Positions 51,515-61,184 of a DNA stretch of 64,000 nt are shown here, piece after piece. The notes beneath the pieces were generated by a model, which was not told where the DNA came from, searched no databases, and saw only the letters and a list, made by a program, of their open reading frames with translations. A program made the translations under genes and the position numbers. Source of the stretch: JAPHTQ01 sp050288165 (GTDB lineage: Bacteria > Pseudomonadota > Gammaproteobacteria > Thiohalomonadales > Thiohalomonadaceae); assembly GCA_050288165.1 (NCBI GenBank), contig JBNKDG010000010.1, forward strand, positions 62,001 through 126,000, written 5' to 3'. Position 1 is the stretch's first letter. Every line of letters starts with the position of its first letter.

Positions 51515-53173
51515 ATGAAACGCCTGTTACTACTGCTGCTACTGCCATCGTTGCTCATTGCCGGGGAGGGCAAACCACCCGCGGCGGCGATCGCCACCGC
51601 CCATCCACTGGCGACCGAGGCGGGGATGGAGATATTCGCGGCTGGGGGTAACGCCTTCGATGCGGCGGTGGCGGTGAGTGCCGCGCTGGCCGTGGTGGAA
51701 CCCTACAGTTCCGGTATCGGCGGTGGTGGGTTCTGGTTGCTGCACCGGGCCCGCGACGGTTTCGAGACCATGCTGGACGGTCGCGAAAGAGCCCCGATGG
51801 CCGCCAGTCGCAATATGTATCTGGATGACAAGGGCGAGGTGATCTCCGGTCTATCGATGAATGGACCGCTGGCCGCGGGGATTCCCGGCGAACCTGCGGC
51901 GTTGGCTCACCTTGGTGAACGTTATGGCCGTTTGCCATTGAGCAAAACTCTGGCCCCGGCGATCCGCCTGGCGCGTAACGGTTTCCCCGTTACCGAACAC
52001 TACCGGCGTATGGTCGGTTTTCGTCTTGAGGTGTTGCGGCAATATCCCGAGAGTGCAGCGATCTTCCTCAAGGACAATGAGGTGCCGCCCCTGGGCTATA
52101 TGATCAAGCAGCCGGGTTTGGCGCGTACTCTTGAGGCAATGGCCAGTAAAGGGGCCAGGGGTTTCTATCAGGGCAGAGTCGGTCAGGCGTTGCTCAAGGC
52201 CACGCGCAAGGCGGGCGGCATCTGGCAGCAGCAGGATTTCGATGAGTATCGTGTGATCGAGCGTGAGCCGATCCGCTTCCGCTATCACGATCTGACGATC
52301 ACCTCCGCCGCACCGCCCTCATCCGGTGGGGTGGCTCTGGCGACCATGTTCAATATCCTCTCCCGCTATCCATTGAGTGACATGGATAAGGTTGAGCGTA
52401 CGCACCTGATCATCGAAACGATGCGTCGCGCCTATCGCGATCGTGCCGAGTTCCTGGGCGATACCGATTTCGTCGAGGTACCGGTGAAGCGCCTTGTCAG
52501 TGCGGAACATGCGGCGAAGCTGGCCGCCTCCATTCGCAGGGATGAAGCCACGCCGAGCCGAGAGCTTTCCGCAGTGGCACCACCTCCGCAGGGCGATCAC
52601 ACCACGCACTTCTCCATCCTCGACAGAGAGGGTAACTACGTCTCCGCCACCCTGAGTATCAACTATCCGTTTGGCTCAGGGTTTGTTGCCGGGGATACCG
52701 GGGTGTTGCTCAACGATGAGATGGACGACTTTTCTGCCAAACCGGGCGTGCCTAATGCCTACGGCTTGGTGGGCGCGGAGGCCAACGCTATCGCGCCGGG
52801 TAAGCGGATGCTCTCCAGCATGTCGCCCACCTTTGTTAGCGGACCGGATAGTGTGGCGATCCTCGGTACACCCGGCGGCAGTCGGATTATCACCATGGTG
52901 ATGCTCGGCATCATGGAGCACGCCGAAGGCAGGGGACCGCAGGCGTGGGTCGCACGTCCGCGCATTCATCATCAATATCTGCCGGACAAGGTTTTCTATG
53001 AGGCCGATGCATTTAGCGAAGATGATGCCGCTGCACTGACGCTCATGGGTCATACCCTTGAACGTGCCGATGGTACCTGGGGTAACATGCAGGCGGTGCT
53101 GTGGCGAAAAAATGAAAATCGTGTCGAGGCGGCCAGCGATCCGCGGGTCGAAGGCACGTCCGAGGTACGATAA
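51515..53173 (+). CDS. ggt: gamma-glutamyltranspeptidase
   Basis: 552 residues from the ATG at 51515; longer frames run back through the ferredoxin gene. A signal peptide (MKRLLLLLLLPSLLIAGEG) exports it. The Ntn-hydrolase self-cleavage site is GDHTTHFS, so T363 is the expected nucleophile and new N-terminus of the small subunit. GTPGGSRIITMV near the C-terminus is also typical. Hydrolyses glutathione or transfers its glutamyl group in the periplasm. Confidence 0.94.
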   Translation: MKRLLLLLLLPSLLIAGEGKPPAAAIATAHPLATEAGMEIFAAGGNAFDAAVAVSAALAVVEPYSSGIGGGGFWLLHRARDGFETMLDGRERAPMAASRNMYLDDKGEVISGLSMNGPLAAGIPGEPAALAHLGERYGRLPLSKTLAPAIRLARNGFPVTEHYRRMVGFRLEVLRQYPESAAIFLKDNEVPPLGYMIKQPGLARTLEAMASKGARGFYQGRVGQALLKATRKAGGIWQQQDFDEYRVIEREPIRFRYHDLTITSAAPPSSGGVALATMFNILSRYPLSDMDKVERTHLIIETMRRAYRDRAEFLGDTDFVEVPVKRLVSAEHAAKLAASIRRDEATPSRELSAVAPPPQGDHTTHFSILDREGNYVSATLSINYPFGSGFVAGDTGVLLNDEMDDFSAKPGVPNAYGLVGAEANAIAPGKRMLSSMSPTFVSGPDSVAILGTPGGSRIITMVMLGIMEHAEGRGPQAWVARPRIHHQYLPDKVFYEADAFSEDDAAALTLMGHTLERADGTWGNMQAVLWRKNENRVEAASDPRVEGTSEVR

Positions 53174-53190
53174 CAAAGAGAAGAGGATAC

Positions 53191-54150
53191 ATGAGTCACT
53201 ACGATGTCTTTAACGGTGATGCCGACGGTCTTTGCGCACTACAGCAACTGCGTCTGGCGAAACCGATCGCTAATTCGCAACTGATCACCGGGGTGAAGCG
53301 CGATATCGCTTTGCTGCAACAGGTCGACGCCGAAGCGGGCGATACGATCACCGTACTCGATATTTCACTGGATAAAAATCGTGAGGCGCTACAGCATGTG
53401 CTGGAGCAGGGCGCGACGGTGGAGTACTTCGACCACCATTTTGCGGGCGATATTCCGCAACACGAAAAGTTGTCGACGCATATCAACACCGCGGCCGATG
53501 TCTGTACCAGTCTGCTAGTCAGCGCGCATCTGCAACATGCCCATCTTGCCTGGGCGTTAACCGGCGCCTATGGAGATAATCTCTATGATACGGCGCGTGC
53601 GGCATCCGCTCCGTTGCAACTGAATGCACAACAACTCGATATGCTTTGCGAACTGGGTACCTGTCTCAACTACAACGGCTACGGTAACGATCTCGACGAT
53701 CTTTTTTTCCATCCACGGGGGCTAGCTGAGACGATGCGTCCCTATGTCGATCCCTTCGACTTTGCCGCCAATGAACCGGCCTATCGTACCTTGCGTGACG
53801 GTTATAACGACGACATGGAAAAGGCCGCAGCACTGCAGGCGGAGTTCGCCCATGAAAAACAGGCGCTCTATGTGATGCCCGATGCAGCGTGGAGTCGTCG
53901 GGTCAGCGGTGTCTACGGCAATCAACTGGCGCGCGACTATCCAGGACGCGCCCACGCCATCCTCACTGCACTCGAGGACGGTGCCTATCGCGTCAGCATC
54001 CGTGCGCCGTTGAACAACAAAACCGGTGCCGATGAACTGTGTCGCGAGTTTCCAACGGGCGGTGGTCGTGCGGCAGCTGCGGGGATCAACCGCCTCGAAG
54101 CAAACGATTACGATCGTTTTGTTGAACGGTTTCTCCAGAGATTTAGCTGA
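53191..54150 (+). CDS. DHH-family phosphoesterase
   Basis: 319 residues. Motif I is VFNGDADGLCAL (with D10 and D12), motif III is FDHH near residues 79-82, and a DHHA1-like C-terminal region holds GGGRAAAAGINRL. These are features of RecJ/NrnA-type enzymes that cut short oligonucleotides or cyclic-dinucleotide products. The exact substrate cannot be fixed; NrnA-like nanoRNase or pApA/pGpG hydrolysis would be candidates. It follows ggt after 17 bases. Confidence 0.85.
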   Translation: MSHYDVFNGDADGLCALQQLRLAKPIANSQLITGVKRDIALLQQVDAEAGDTITVLDISLDKNREALQHVLEQGATVEYFDHHFAGDIPQHEKLSTHINTAADVCTSLLVSAHLQHAHLAWALTGAYGDNLYDTARAASAPLQLNAQQLDMLCELGTCLNYNGYGNDLDDLFFHPRGLAETMRPYVDPFDFAANEPAYRTLRDGYNDDMEKAAALQAEFAHEKQALYVMPDAAWSRRVSGVYGNQLARDYPGRAHAILTALEDGAYRVSIRAPLNNKTGADELCREFPTGGGRAAAAGINRLEANDYDRFVERFLQRFS

Positions 54151-54227
54151 GTGGGTTCCTTGTTGGAAGCGGATAGAGTGGTTAGGATGGTGCGATTCGA
54201 TTTACAGATTAACCGAGGGAGTAGGCC

Positions 54228-55316
54228 ATGAAACGTCGTAATTTCCTGAAAGGTGTCGGTGCAGGTTCCGTTGTTGCGGGAAGCATGCTCGCTGCACCTG
54301 TTGTAAACGCCAAAGCAAAATATCAGTGGAAGATGGTCACTACCTGGCCAAAGAATTTCCCCGGACTGGGGACCGGCGCCAACCATCTTGCCGATCTGAT
54401 CAATGAAATGTCCGGTGGGCGGATCGAGGTCAAGGTCTACGGTGCCGGAGAGTTAGTGCCTGCCTTTGAAATCTTCGACGCCGTCTCACGCGGTACCGCA
54501 GAGATGGGTCACGGTGCCGCGTATTACTGGAAAGGCAAGAGTGAGGCGGCACAGTTTTTTGCCGCGGTACCTTTCGGTTTGACCGCGCAGGAGATGAACA
54601 GCTGGCTCTACCACGGCGGCGGCATGGCGTTGTGGAATGAAGTTTATGCGCCGTTCGGTCTGGTGCCGACTGCTGCGGCCAATACCGGGGTGCAGATGGG
54701 TGGCTGGTTCAACAAGCAGATCAACTCGCTGGATGATCTGAAGGGCTTGAAGATGCGTATCCCGGGCCTGGGCGGTGAAGTGTTGCAACGGCTTGGTGGA
54801 ACACCGGTGAGTCTGCCTGGTGGCGAGATATTCCCTTCACTCAAGTCGGGTGCCATCGATGCTACTGAGTGGGTCGGTCCTTACAACGATCTGGCCTTCG
54901 GTCTCTATAAGGCGGCCAAGTACTACTACTATCCGGGCTGGCATGAGCCGGGTACCACGCTGGAAGCCTTTATCAATAAAAAGGCGCTGGAAGCCTTACC
55001 CAAGGATCTGCAATCGATCGTACTCAATGCCTGCAAGGTAGCCAACGGCGATGTGCTGGCGGAACTGACCGCGCGTAACAACGAAGCGTTGCAGACGTTG
55101 ATCCACAAGCACAAGGTCGAACTGCGTAAGTTCCCTGATGAAGTTCTGGCGCAGCTGAAAAAGGTTTCCGATGAGGTGGTGGCGGAGATCGCGAAAAAGG
55201 ATCCGCTGTCGAAGAAAGTCTATGAGTCATTCAAACAGTTTCGCGATCAGGTGACTCAATGGCACGACGTTTCCGAACGCGCTTACCTCAATGCACGTGC
55301 CGGTAAAAGCTGCTAG
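54228..55316 (+). CDS. TRAP transporter substrate-binding protein (DctP family)
   Basis: 362 residues. The N-terminus MKRRNFLKGVGAGSVVAGS is a twin-arginine signal. The rest is a DctP-type binding protein with VTTWPKNFPGLGTGANHLADLI, KGLKMRIPGLGGEVLQRLGGTP and GAIDATEWVGPYND. It resembles TakP-like alpha-keto-acid binders (the WVGPYND block). The membrane partners (DctQ, DctM) are not adjacent, so it is an orphan in this window. Ends 140 bases before the convergent oxyR. Confidence 0.92.
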   Translation: MKRRNFLKGVGAGSVVAGSMLAAPVVNAKAKYQWKMVTTWPKNFPGLGTGANHLADLINEMSGGRIEVKVYGAGELVPAFEIFDAVSRGTAEMGHGAAYYWKGKSEAAQFFAAVPFGLTAQEMNSWLYHGGGMALWNEVYAPFGLVPTAAANTGVQMGGWFNKQINSLDDLKGLKMRIPGLGGEVLQRLGGTPVSLPGGEIFPSLKSGAIDATEWVGPYNDLAFGLYKAAKYYYYPGWHEPGTTLEAFINKKALEALPKDLQSIVLNACKVANGDVLAELTARNNEALQTLIHKHKVELRKFPDEVLAQLKKVSDEVVAEIAKKDPLSKKVYESFKQFRDQVTQWHDVSERAYLNARAGKSC

Positions 55317-55457
55317 AAGTGGCCTCAAAATGGCCTTCGCGCCCGGATACTGTGTTGCAAAGCCTACTCCGGTGCTCATTTACTACGGGTAAACTGTGCT
55401 CCTCGTAGTCTTTGCGCCGTGTTTCCGTGCGCGAATACTAATTTTGAGCTCCACTTC

Positions 55458-56381
55458 TTAGAGCTTTTTGACGTTATCCAGCGGGCAGTCGTTGATTGCC
55501 CGCTTCACTACATCGATAACCTTGCTGCGCGGAAAGCTGTTGCGCCAGGCCAGGGCGATCTGGCGGAAGGGTTTGATGTCATGGAATGGTCGTGCGGCAA
55601 GCAGATGGGTGGGAGTGCGATCTTTTCCCGCTGCGGTGCAGGGAACAACACTGACACCGACCCCACCGCTGACCATCATACGTACGGTTTCCAGCGAGGC
55701 ACCATCCAGTGTTCGTTGCAGATTACCCCATGACTTTGTGGTGGGGATGCAGTTGGGGCAGAACTTCAATACATGCTCGCGCATGCAGTGGCCAATCCCC
55801 GGCAGCAACACGGTTTCGTCGTCAAGTTCACAGAGCTCGACACTTTTCTTTTTCGCCAGGTGATGTCCGGCTGGCAATAGCACCACGAATGGCTCTTCAT
55901 AGATCGGTTGAGTGATAATGCCCGGCTCCTCAAACGGCAGGGCAACTACAGCCAGATCCAGATCGCCGCGCCGCAACTTGTCGGTGAGCTCCGAGGCGTA
56001 ATTTTCTTCTACCAGTAAAGGAATCTCAGGCGCCAGTTCATTCATCAATGGAATGAGTTGCGGTAACAGGTAGGGCGCGACGGTATAGATGGCACCGATG
56101 CGCAATGGTCCAGACAGGTCGTTACGACCGACCTTGGCAAGTTCACGAATGGAATCCGCTTCGGCCAGAACCCGTTGCGCCTGGAAAACGATGCGCTCAC
56201 CGATCGGTGTCAGGGTGATTTCGTTACGCGTACGTTCGAACAGTGTGACGCCCAGTTCCTCCTCAAGCCGCTTGATCGCCACACTCAGAGTTGGCTGGCT
56301 GACAAAACAAGCCTTGGCAGCCTGGCCAAAATGACGATGTTGGGCGACAGCAACTACGTAACGCAGTTCGGTTAGCGTCAT
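55458..56381 (-). CDS. oxyR: hydrogen-peroxide sensor OxyR
   Basis: 307-residue LysR regulator. The HTH is at residues 17-37 (HFGQAAKACFVSQPTLSVAIK). The redox cysteines lie at C199 and C208 in GHCMREHVLKFC, exactly the E. coli numbering and spacing, so peroxide sensing through a disulfide is expected. The substrate-sensing fold around SLETVRMMVSGGVGVSVVP is typical. A katG or ahpC target is not beside it. Confidence 0.95.
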   Translation of the reverse strand: MTLTELRYVVAVAQHRHFGQAAKACFVSQPTLSVAIKRLEEELGVTLFERTRNEITLTPIGERIVFQAQRVLAEADSIRELAKVGRNDLSGPLRIGAIYTVAPYLLPQLIPLMNELAPEIPLLVEENYASELTDKLRRGDLDLAVVALPFEEPGIITQPIYEEPFVVLLPAGHHLAKKKSVELCELDDETVLLPGIGHCMREHVLKFCPNCIPTTKSWGNLQRTLDGASLETVRMMVSGGVGVSVVPCTAAGKDRTPTHLLAARPFHDIKPFRQIALAWRNSFPRSKVIDVVKRAINDCPLDNVKKL

Positions 56382-56901
56382 GAAAAAGTTCTCTGGCAGG
56401 CGGTGATGTGTAGCGGTGTGCTGAGACCATTGTGGGAGCCGGTCTCGATATGTCGTGCTAAAGATCCACGTCGCGTTAATAGTTTTTTTCTATGGTGTTC
56501 GCTGCGGAATTTTTTATGTTGCCTGTTGGTTAGCGGGCAAGCTGAGGCTGGATGCTTGGCAGTCGGATTAGCGCAATTCACCAGTAAAGAAGTTCATGGA
56601 CGGGTTGGGTAAATCCTTGTCGCCTGGTCGTTGCAATGTCATGCAAAACATATCCTGTATGGCGGTACTTCGTTAATGCTAACCAATAATGAAAACCGGC
56701 GAAACTCACAAATTTTGTCTGTAAATAACCCGAATCCGATTCTTGCACAAGTTATACGGGATATATCGGCGGAAATGATAATAAAGGATGAAATGTGACA
56801 TGAATGTAAAATGTTGGGGCATTCCGATCGCATTCATTCCTGCGACGCAATGGAAATAAAAAAGCCCGCAGTGCGGGCTTTTCGGTTTTTATCATTTCCG
56901 G
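56382..56901. other. 520-base intergenic region between oxyR and ubiB
   Basis: No convincing gene: the short frames present have no homologous look, no Shine-Dalgarno and odd composition. The part from about 56640 on is A+T-rich. A fragment TCGGATTAGCGCA near 56565 is half of the dispersed TAATCCG unit. The oxyR promoter must lie near its left end. A terminator closes the right end. A small RNA here is possible but unsupported. Confidence 0.5.
56858..56886 (-). terminator. intrinsic terminator after ubiB
   Basis: Stem AAAAGCCCGCA/TGCGGGCTTTT with a very short loop, followed on the reverse strand by a T-rich tract. It lies about 16-40 bases beyond the ubiB stop. Confidence 0.85.
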
Positions 56902-58560
56902 TTAGTCCTTCCGACTTGGCCAATTGTCGAAAAGAATAAACGCGCCGAGTGCACTGAGTACCCAGGTGGCGACTGGTGCGCCCCAGACCATTTGCGGGGC
57001 AAAGCCGTCGAGGCCCATGAGTATCGCACCGCTGATCAATAGTGAACCGCCGAGAATGGCAAAGAAGGTACGTTGGTTGGCGCGACGGATCTCCTGGCGG
57101 ATCATTTCCAGCTCTTTGCCGTGATCATTGAGTTTAAGTTTACCGTTACGCGCCTGATGCAACACATCGTGGATCAGCGATGGCAGTTCAGGCAGTTTCT
57201 CTCCCCACTGCGGCACATTGTCCTTGATGCGATTGAGGAAGGCACGGGTGCCGATCTGTTCGCTCATCCAGCGCTCAAGGAACGGTTTGGCGGTCTGCCA
57301 TAGATCCAGTTCCGGATAGAGCTGACGACCGAGTCCTTCGATGTTGAGCAGGGTTTTCTGCAACAACACCAACTGCGGTTGCACTTCCATATTGAAGCGG
57401 CGCGCTGTCTGGAACAGGCGTAACAACAGATGGCCGAAAGAGATCTCGGCCAGCGGTCGTTCAAAGATCGGTTCGCAGACGGTACGGATCGCGGCTTCGA
57501 ATTCATCCACCCGCGTATCGGCGGGTACCCAGCCGGATTCGACATGTACTTCAGCGACGCGCTGATAATCGCGACGGAAGAAGGCAAGGAAGTTTTCAGC
57601 CAGATAACGTTGGTCTTCGCGACTCAGGGTGCCGACGATACCGAAGTCGACGGCGATGTACTGCCCCTCAGGTGAAACGAAGATATTCCCCGGATGCATG
57701 TCTGCATGGAAAAAATTGTGGCGGAATACCTGGGTAAAGAATATCTCCACGCCGTGCGCAGCCAGCGCTTTGAGATCGATGCCAGCCTGTCGGATCGCCT
57801 CAATGTTACCGATGGGGATACCGCTGATTCTTTCCATCACCATCGCGTTGCGTAGGCAGTAGGGCCAGTGAACCTCCGGCACATAGAGCAGATCGGAATC
57901 GGCGAAGTTGCGTCGGATCTGTGCCGCGGAAGCGGCTTCACGCAATAGGTCGAGTTCGTCGAGGATGGTGCGCTCGAACTCCTGTACCACTTCGACAGGA
58001 CGCAAGCGACGACCTTCTGACCAGAAGCGTTGCAGGTTACCGGCGATGATGTAGAGCAGACCGATATCGCGGCGGATCACCGGTTCGATGTCAGGACGCA
58101 GAACCTTAACGACAACTTCGGTGCCATCGAGCAGTCGCGCTGCATGTACCTGTGCGACCGAAGCGGAGGCGAGAGGTTGCGGATTGAATTCGGCGAAGAC
58201 TTCGTTGAGCGGTTTGCCGTAGCTCTTCTCCAGAATGGCGATCGCCTGTTCACCCGGAAACGGTGGAACCCGATCCTGTAACAGTGCCAGCTCTTCAGCG
58301 ATGTCGTCGGGCAGCAGGTCGCGACGGGTGGAGAGGATCTGGCCGAACTTGACGAAGATCGGGCCGAGGTCTTCCAGGGTGCGACGAATGCGTACACCGC
58401 GGCCCAACGATTTGTTACGCAATACACGCCACCACATAAACCAGCGCAGAAAACGCAACGGGCGGAACAGGTGGGTGGCGAGGATCAGTTCATCAAGACC
58501 GTGACGGACAAGCGTCCAGTTGATGTACAGCAGGCGCATTATCTGGCCGGGGCGAATCAC
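56902..58560 (-). CDS. ubiB: ubiquinone biosynthesis kinase-like protein UbiB
   Basis: 552 residues, GTG start at 58560 with GAGG about ten bases upstream; an ATG at 58539 is an alternative. The KxGQ-type signature is KFGQILSTRRDLLP. ATPase-like motifs include ASASVAQVHAA, the lysine in VVKVLRP, and VDFGIVG. Two C-terminal membrane segments (about 502-548) anchor it. It supports ubiquinone assembly with UbiJ and UbiK. Last gene of the ubiE-RDD-ubiJ-ubiB group but separated from ubiJ by a nested repeat. Confidence 0.95.
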   Translation of the reverse strand: MIRPGQIMRLLYINWTLVRHGLDELILATHLFRPLRFLRWFMWWRVLRNKSLGRGVRIRRTLEDLGPIFVKFGQILSTRRDLLPDDIAEELALLQDRVPPFPGEQAIAILEKSYGKPLNEVFAEFNPQPLASASVAQVHAARLLDGTEVVVKVLRPDIEPVIRRDIGLLYIIAGNLQRFWSEGRRLRPVEVVQEFERTILDELDLLREAASAAQIRRNFADSDLLYVPEVHWPYCLRNAMVMERISGIPIGNIEAIRQAGIDLKALAAHGVEIFFTQVFRHNFFHADMHPGNIFVSPEGQYIAVDFGIVGTLSREDQRYLAENFLAFFRRDYQRVAEVHVESGWVPADTRVDEFEAAIRTVCEPIFERPLAEISFGHLLLRLFQTARRFNMEVQPQLVLLQKTLLNIEGLGRQLYPELDLWQTAKPFLERWMSEQIGTRAFLNRIKDNVPQWGEKLPELPSLIHDVLHQARNGKLKLNDHGKELEMIRQEIRRANQRTFFAILGGSLLISGAILMGLDGFAPQMVWGAPVATWVLSALGAFILFDNWPSRKD

Positions 58561-58587
58561 GTTATTTAAACCTCATATATATGGATC

Positions 58588-58824
<237 letters not shown>

Positions 58825-59457
58825 TTAATCTTTGGTTTCCAATTTTTTCTGTAGCCGCTTCAGTTTTGCTTCGAGGCGATCCACGCCGTTGCGCAGGTTG
58901 TCGACGCTGTCGATAAATTCGCTGGTAGCCCAGCTGGTCGGCAAGACGTGCTGTTCTTCCTGCAGGTAATCGGTGATGTCTTCAGCGAGGTGATCAGCGG
59001 AGCGTTTACCCCAGGCGAACAGGTCGCGCACGGTGTTGCCGATCTGGTGGGCGATGATGTCACCGCTGATGCGTGCAATGTGTTCTTCCCAATCGATATC
59101 CAGTTTTTCGATGATGCGTTGAACGCGGGTGCCCAGTTCTACGTCGCCGTCGATCTCGACGCCGCGGCCGAACATCGCTTCACCGGTGCGACTACTGCGC
59201 AGACGCAGCATGTCGAAAGGGGTGCCGCGCAGGGTGGTGTCCACTTCACCGGCGTAGTGGCCCATCAACTTGAGGTTGCCACCCTGTGGTTGCAGAAAGA
59301 GCCGTTGGCCAATGCCGCTGAAATCGATTTCGATCACCTTGCCGTCGATGCTCAGTAACCGTTCACCGGTTTTCGGATCGAGGGCCAGCGCCGCATTCAA
59401 CGCCTGCTCCAGTCCGGCTAGCGCGGCCACCTGAATCATCGAAGCGTGGTTGCTCAC
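58825..59457 (-). CDS. ubiJ: ubiquinone biosynthesis accessory factor UbiJ
   Basis: 210 residues. An SCP2 lipid-binding domain fills the first 110 residues (EIDFSGIGQRLFLQPQGG, then TTLRGTPFDMLRL). A C-terminal coiled coil ends RLEAKLKRLQKKLETKD. UbiJ binds ubiquinone intermediates and organises the hydroxylase complex. Its start overlaps the RDD gene stop by four bases. In many relatives ubiJ follows ubiE directly. Confidence 0.92.
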   Translation of the reverse strand: MSNHASMIQVAALAGLEQALNAALALDPKTGERLLSIDGKVIEIDFSGIGQRLFLQPQGGNLKLMGHYAGEVDTTLRGTPFDMLRLRSSRTGEAMFGRGVEIDGDVELGTRVQRIIEKLDIDWEEHIARISGDIIAHQIGNTVRDLFAWGKRSADHLAEDITDYLQEEQHVLPTSWATSEFIDSVDNLRNGVDRLEAKLKRLQKKLETKD

Positions 59458-59969
59458 TCCGCGTCCTTCATCAACTCTTCGAGGGGATGGTCGGAGAGGT
59501 CGTCGTGATCGACACGAATGACCACGGTGTGGGCCAACAGGTCGTGAAAGCCACGTTTCTGTTTGTCCCAGATGACCCAGAGAAAACCGAGGCAGAGCGG
59601 CAGGGTGGAGAGGAAGTAACCAACGTAGCGCAGGATCGATTGTTTCACGGAGAGATTGCCGAGTGTTTCAGTGTCGACCACCTCGCAGTTCATCAACTGC
59701 TTGCCCGGTGTACCGCGGAAACGTACCCAGAAAAAAATGATCAACACCATCGGCAACAGGTCGTTGATGATTAGATAGTTCCAGTCGAACTGGATGACCG
59801 CGAGTTGGGCAACGATGTCACCTTGCGGATCGAAACCGGGCAGGTAAGCGCCCTGAGTAAAGAAATAGCCCAGCGGGGTGATGATGAGCATCAGTACCAG
59901 CGTGTCGATCAGTACCGCGGCGAAGCGACGCCAGAAGCCTGCGTACTCGACTGACCGCTGTGCGCTCAT
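59454..59969 (-). CDS. RDD-family membrane protein
   Basis: 171 residues with an N-terminal RDD-type start (FWRRFAAVLIDTLVLM), three to four membrane segments and the later FRGTPGKQLMNCEVVD block. RDD proteins are thought to transport ions or small solutes, but members are poorly characterised. It overlaps ubiE by one base and ubiJ by four, so it is translated within the ubiquinone operon. A link to quinones is only suggested by position. Confidence 0.88.
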   Translation of the reverse strand: MSAQRSVEYAGFWRRFAAVLIDTLVLMLIITPLGYFFTQGAYLPGFDPQGDIVAQLAVIQFDWNYLIINDLLPMVLIIFFWVRFRGTPGKQLMNCEVVDTETLGNLSVKQSILRYVGYFLSTLPLCLGFLWVIWDKQKRGFHDLLAHTVVIRVDHDDLSDHPLEELMKDAE

Positions 59970-60730
59970 TAGAACTTGAAGCCGCGGTGCAGGGCGACGA
60001 TGCCGCCGGTGAGGTTGTGATAGTCAACCTGTTCGAAACCGACGTTCTCCATCATTCCCTTGAGGGTCTCCTGATCCGGGTGCATGCGGATCGATTCGGC
60101 CAGGTACTGATAACTCTCGCTGTCGTTGGTCACCAGTTTGCCCATCAGCGGCAACAGCTTGAACGAGTACTGGTCGTAGATCGGACCCAGACCCGGTGCC
60201 ACCGGTTTGGAGAACTCCAGCACCAGCAGGCGACCGCCCGGCTTGAGTACACGGAACATGGAGGCGAGTGCCTTGTCCTTGTCGGTGACGTTACGCAGGC
60301 CGAAGGCGATGGTGATGATGTCGAAATGGTTGTCCGGGAAGGGCAGGCATTCGGCGTTGGCCTGGGCGTAAGTGACGTTGCCGATGATGCCGCGATCGGC
60401 CAGTCGTGAGCGGCCGACCTTGAGCATGGAGTCGTTGATGTCGGCCAGTACCACTTCACCTTCAGGTCCGACCAGTTTGGAAAACTTGGCGGTGAGGTCG
60501 CCGGTGCCACCGGCGATGTCGAGCACGCGCTGGCCGCGGCGCACGCCGCTCATCTCGATGGTGTAGCGTTTCCACAGACGATGGATGCCGAGGGACATCA
60601 GGTCATTCATCAGATCGTACTTGGCGGCAACCGAGTGGAATACCTCCGCGACCTTGGCGGCCTTCTGCCCGGTGGGCACCTGCTGGTAGCCGAAATGGGT
60701 GGTGCCGTCCTGCTGTTCCTGTTTGCTCAC
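59969..60730 (-). CDS. ubiE: ubiquinone/menaquinone C-methyltransferase
   Basis: 253 residues. SAM motif I VLDIAGGTGDLTAKF, the signature YDLMNDLMSLGIHRLWKR near the N-terminus and the later AFGLRNVTDKDKAL and LEFSKP blocks. Methylates demethyl quinols in ubiquinone (and menaquinone) synthesis. First gene of the ubiE-RDD-ubiJ(-ubiB) unit. Confidence 0.96.
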   Translation of the reverse strand: MSKQEQQDGTTHFGYQQVPTGQKAAKVAEVFHSVAAKYDLMNDLMSLGIHRLWKRYTIEMSGVRRGQRVLDIAGGTGDLTAKFSKLVGPEGEVVLADINDSMLKVGRSRLADRGIIGNVTYAQANAECLPFPDNHFDIITIAFGLRNVTDKDKALASMFRVLKPGGRLLVLEFSKPVAPGLGPIYDQYSFKLLPLMGKLVTNDSESYQYLAESIRMHPDQETLKGMMENVGFEQVDYHNLTGGIVALHRGFKF

Positions 60731-60754
60731 ATGCGTTACCTGTGGTTGCGCGGA

Positions 60755-61114
60755 TCAAGCCTTGCGTTCGTGGCCTGCCGCTTTGAGACGTTCGAGGTAA
60801 TTCTGCCAGTTTTGCTGGTAATTAACACCCAGATTGTAGAGGGTTTCCCAGGTGTAGATGCCGGTGTGGTGGCCGTCATCGAAACTCGGCTGGATGGCGT
60901 AGGTGCCGACCTGTTCGATCTTCTCGATGTTCACCTCTTCTTTGCCGACCTGTAGTACTTCTTGGCCGGGACCGTGGCCCTGCACCTCGGCGGAGGGTGA
61001 GAAGACACGCATATATTCGCAGGGTAGTTCGAAGCGCTGGCCGTCTTCGAAGGCGAGTTCCAGCATGCGTTTGCCCTTGTGCAGGGTGATCTCAGTAGGG
61101 ATGTGCTTACTCAT
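60755..61114 (-). CDS. DUF971 protein (gamma-butyrobetaine hydroxylase N-terminal-like)
   Basis: 119 residues with LHKGKRMLELAFEDGQRFELPCEYMRVFSPSAEVQGHG and a later FDDGHHTGIYTWETLYNLG, typical of DUF971. The cysteine and HH region may bind metal. Related domains are found in Fe-S scaffold proteins and at the N-terminus of carnitine-pathway hydroxylases. Its place between hslU and ubiE is common in proteobacteria, but a role is not established. Confidence 0.88.
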   Translation of the reverse strand: MSKHIPTEITLHKGKRMLELAFEDGQRFELPCEYMRVFSPSAEVQGHGPGQEVLQVGKEEVNIEKIEQVGTYAIQPSFDDGHHTGIYTWETLYNLGVNYQQNWQNYLERLKAAGHERKA

Positions 61115-61137
61115 ACGTGTTCCTCTTGCTCGATAAG

Positions 61138-61166
61138 TGCAGACGTTTAATCAGGTGGCGTCTGCA
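61138..61166. other. small inverted repeat downstream of hslU
   Basis: Perfect eight-base arms TGCAGACG/CGTCTGCA with a 13-base loop. Without a T-tract on the reverse strand it is not a clear terminator. Confidence 0.35.
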
Positions 61167-61184
61167 GGGTCGTTATTCAATTAT

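Noticed and set aside
55317..55345. Terminator between the TRAP gene and oxyR
   Set aside because: Only a four-base GGCC stem without a T-tract; too weak to call.
56403..56833. Small genes in the oxyR-ubiB gap
   Set aside because: The short frames lack ribosome-binding sites and look compositionally random; the gap is better described as non-coding.
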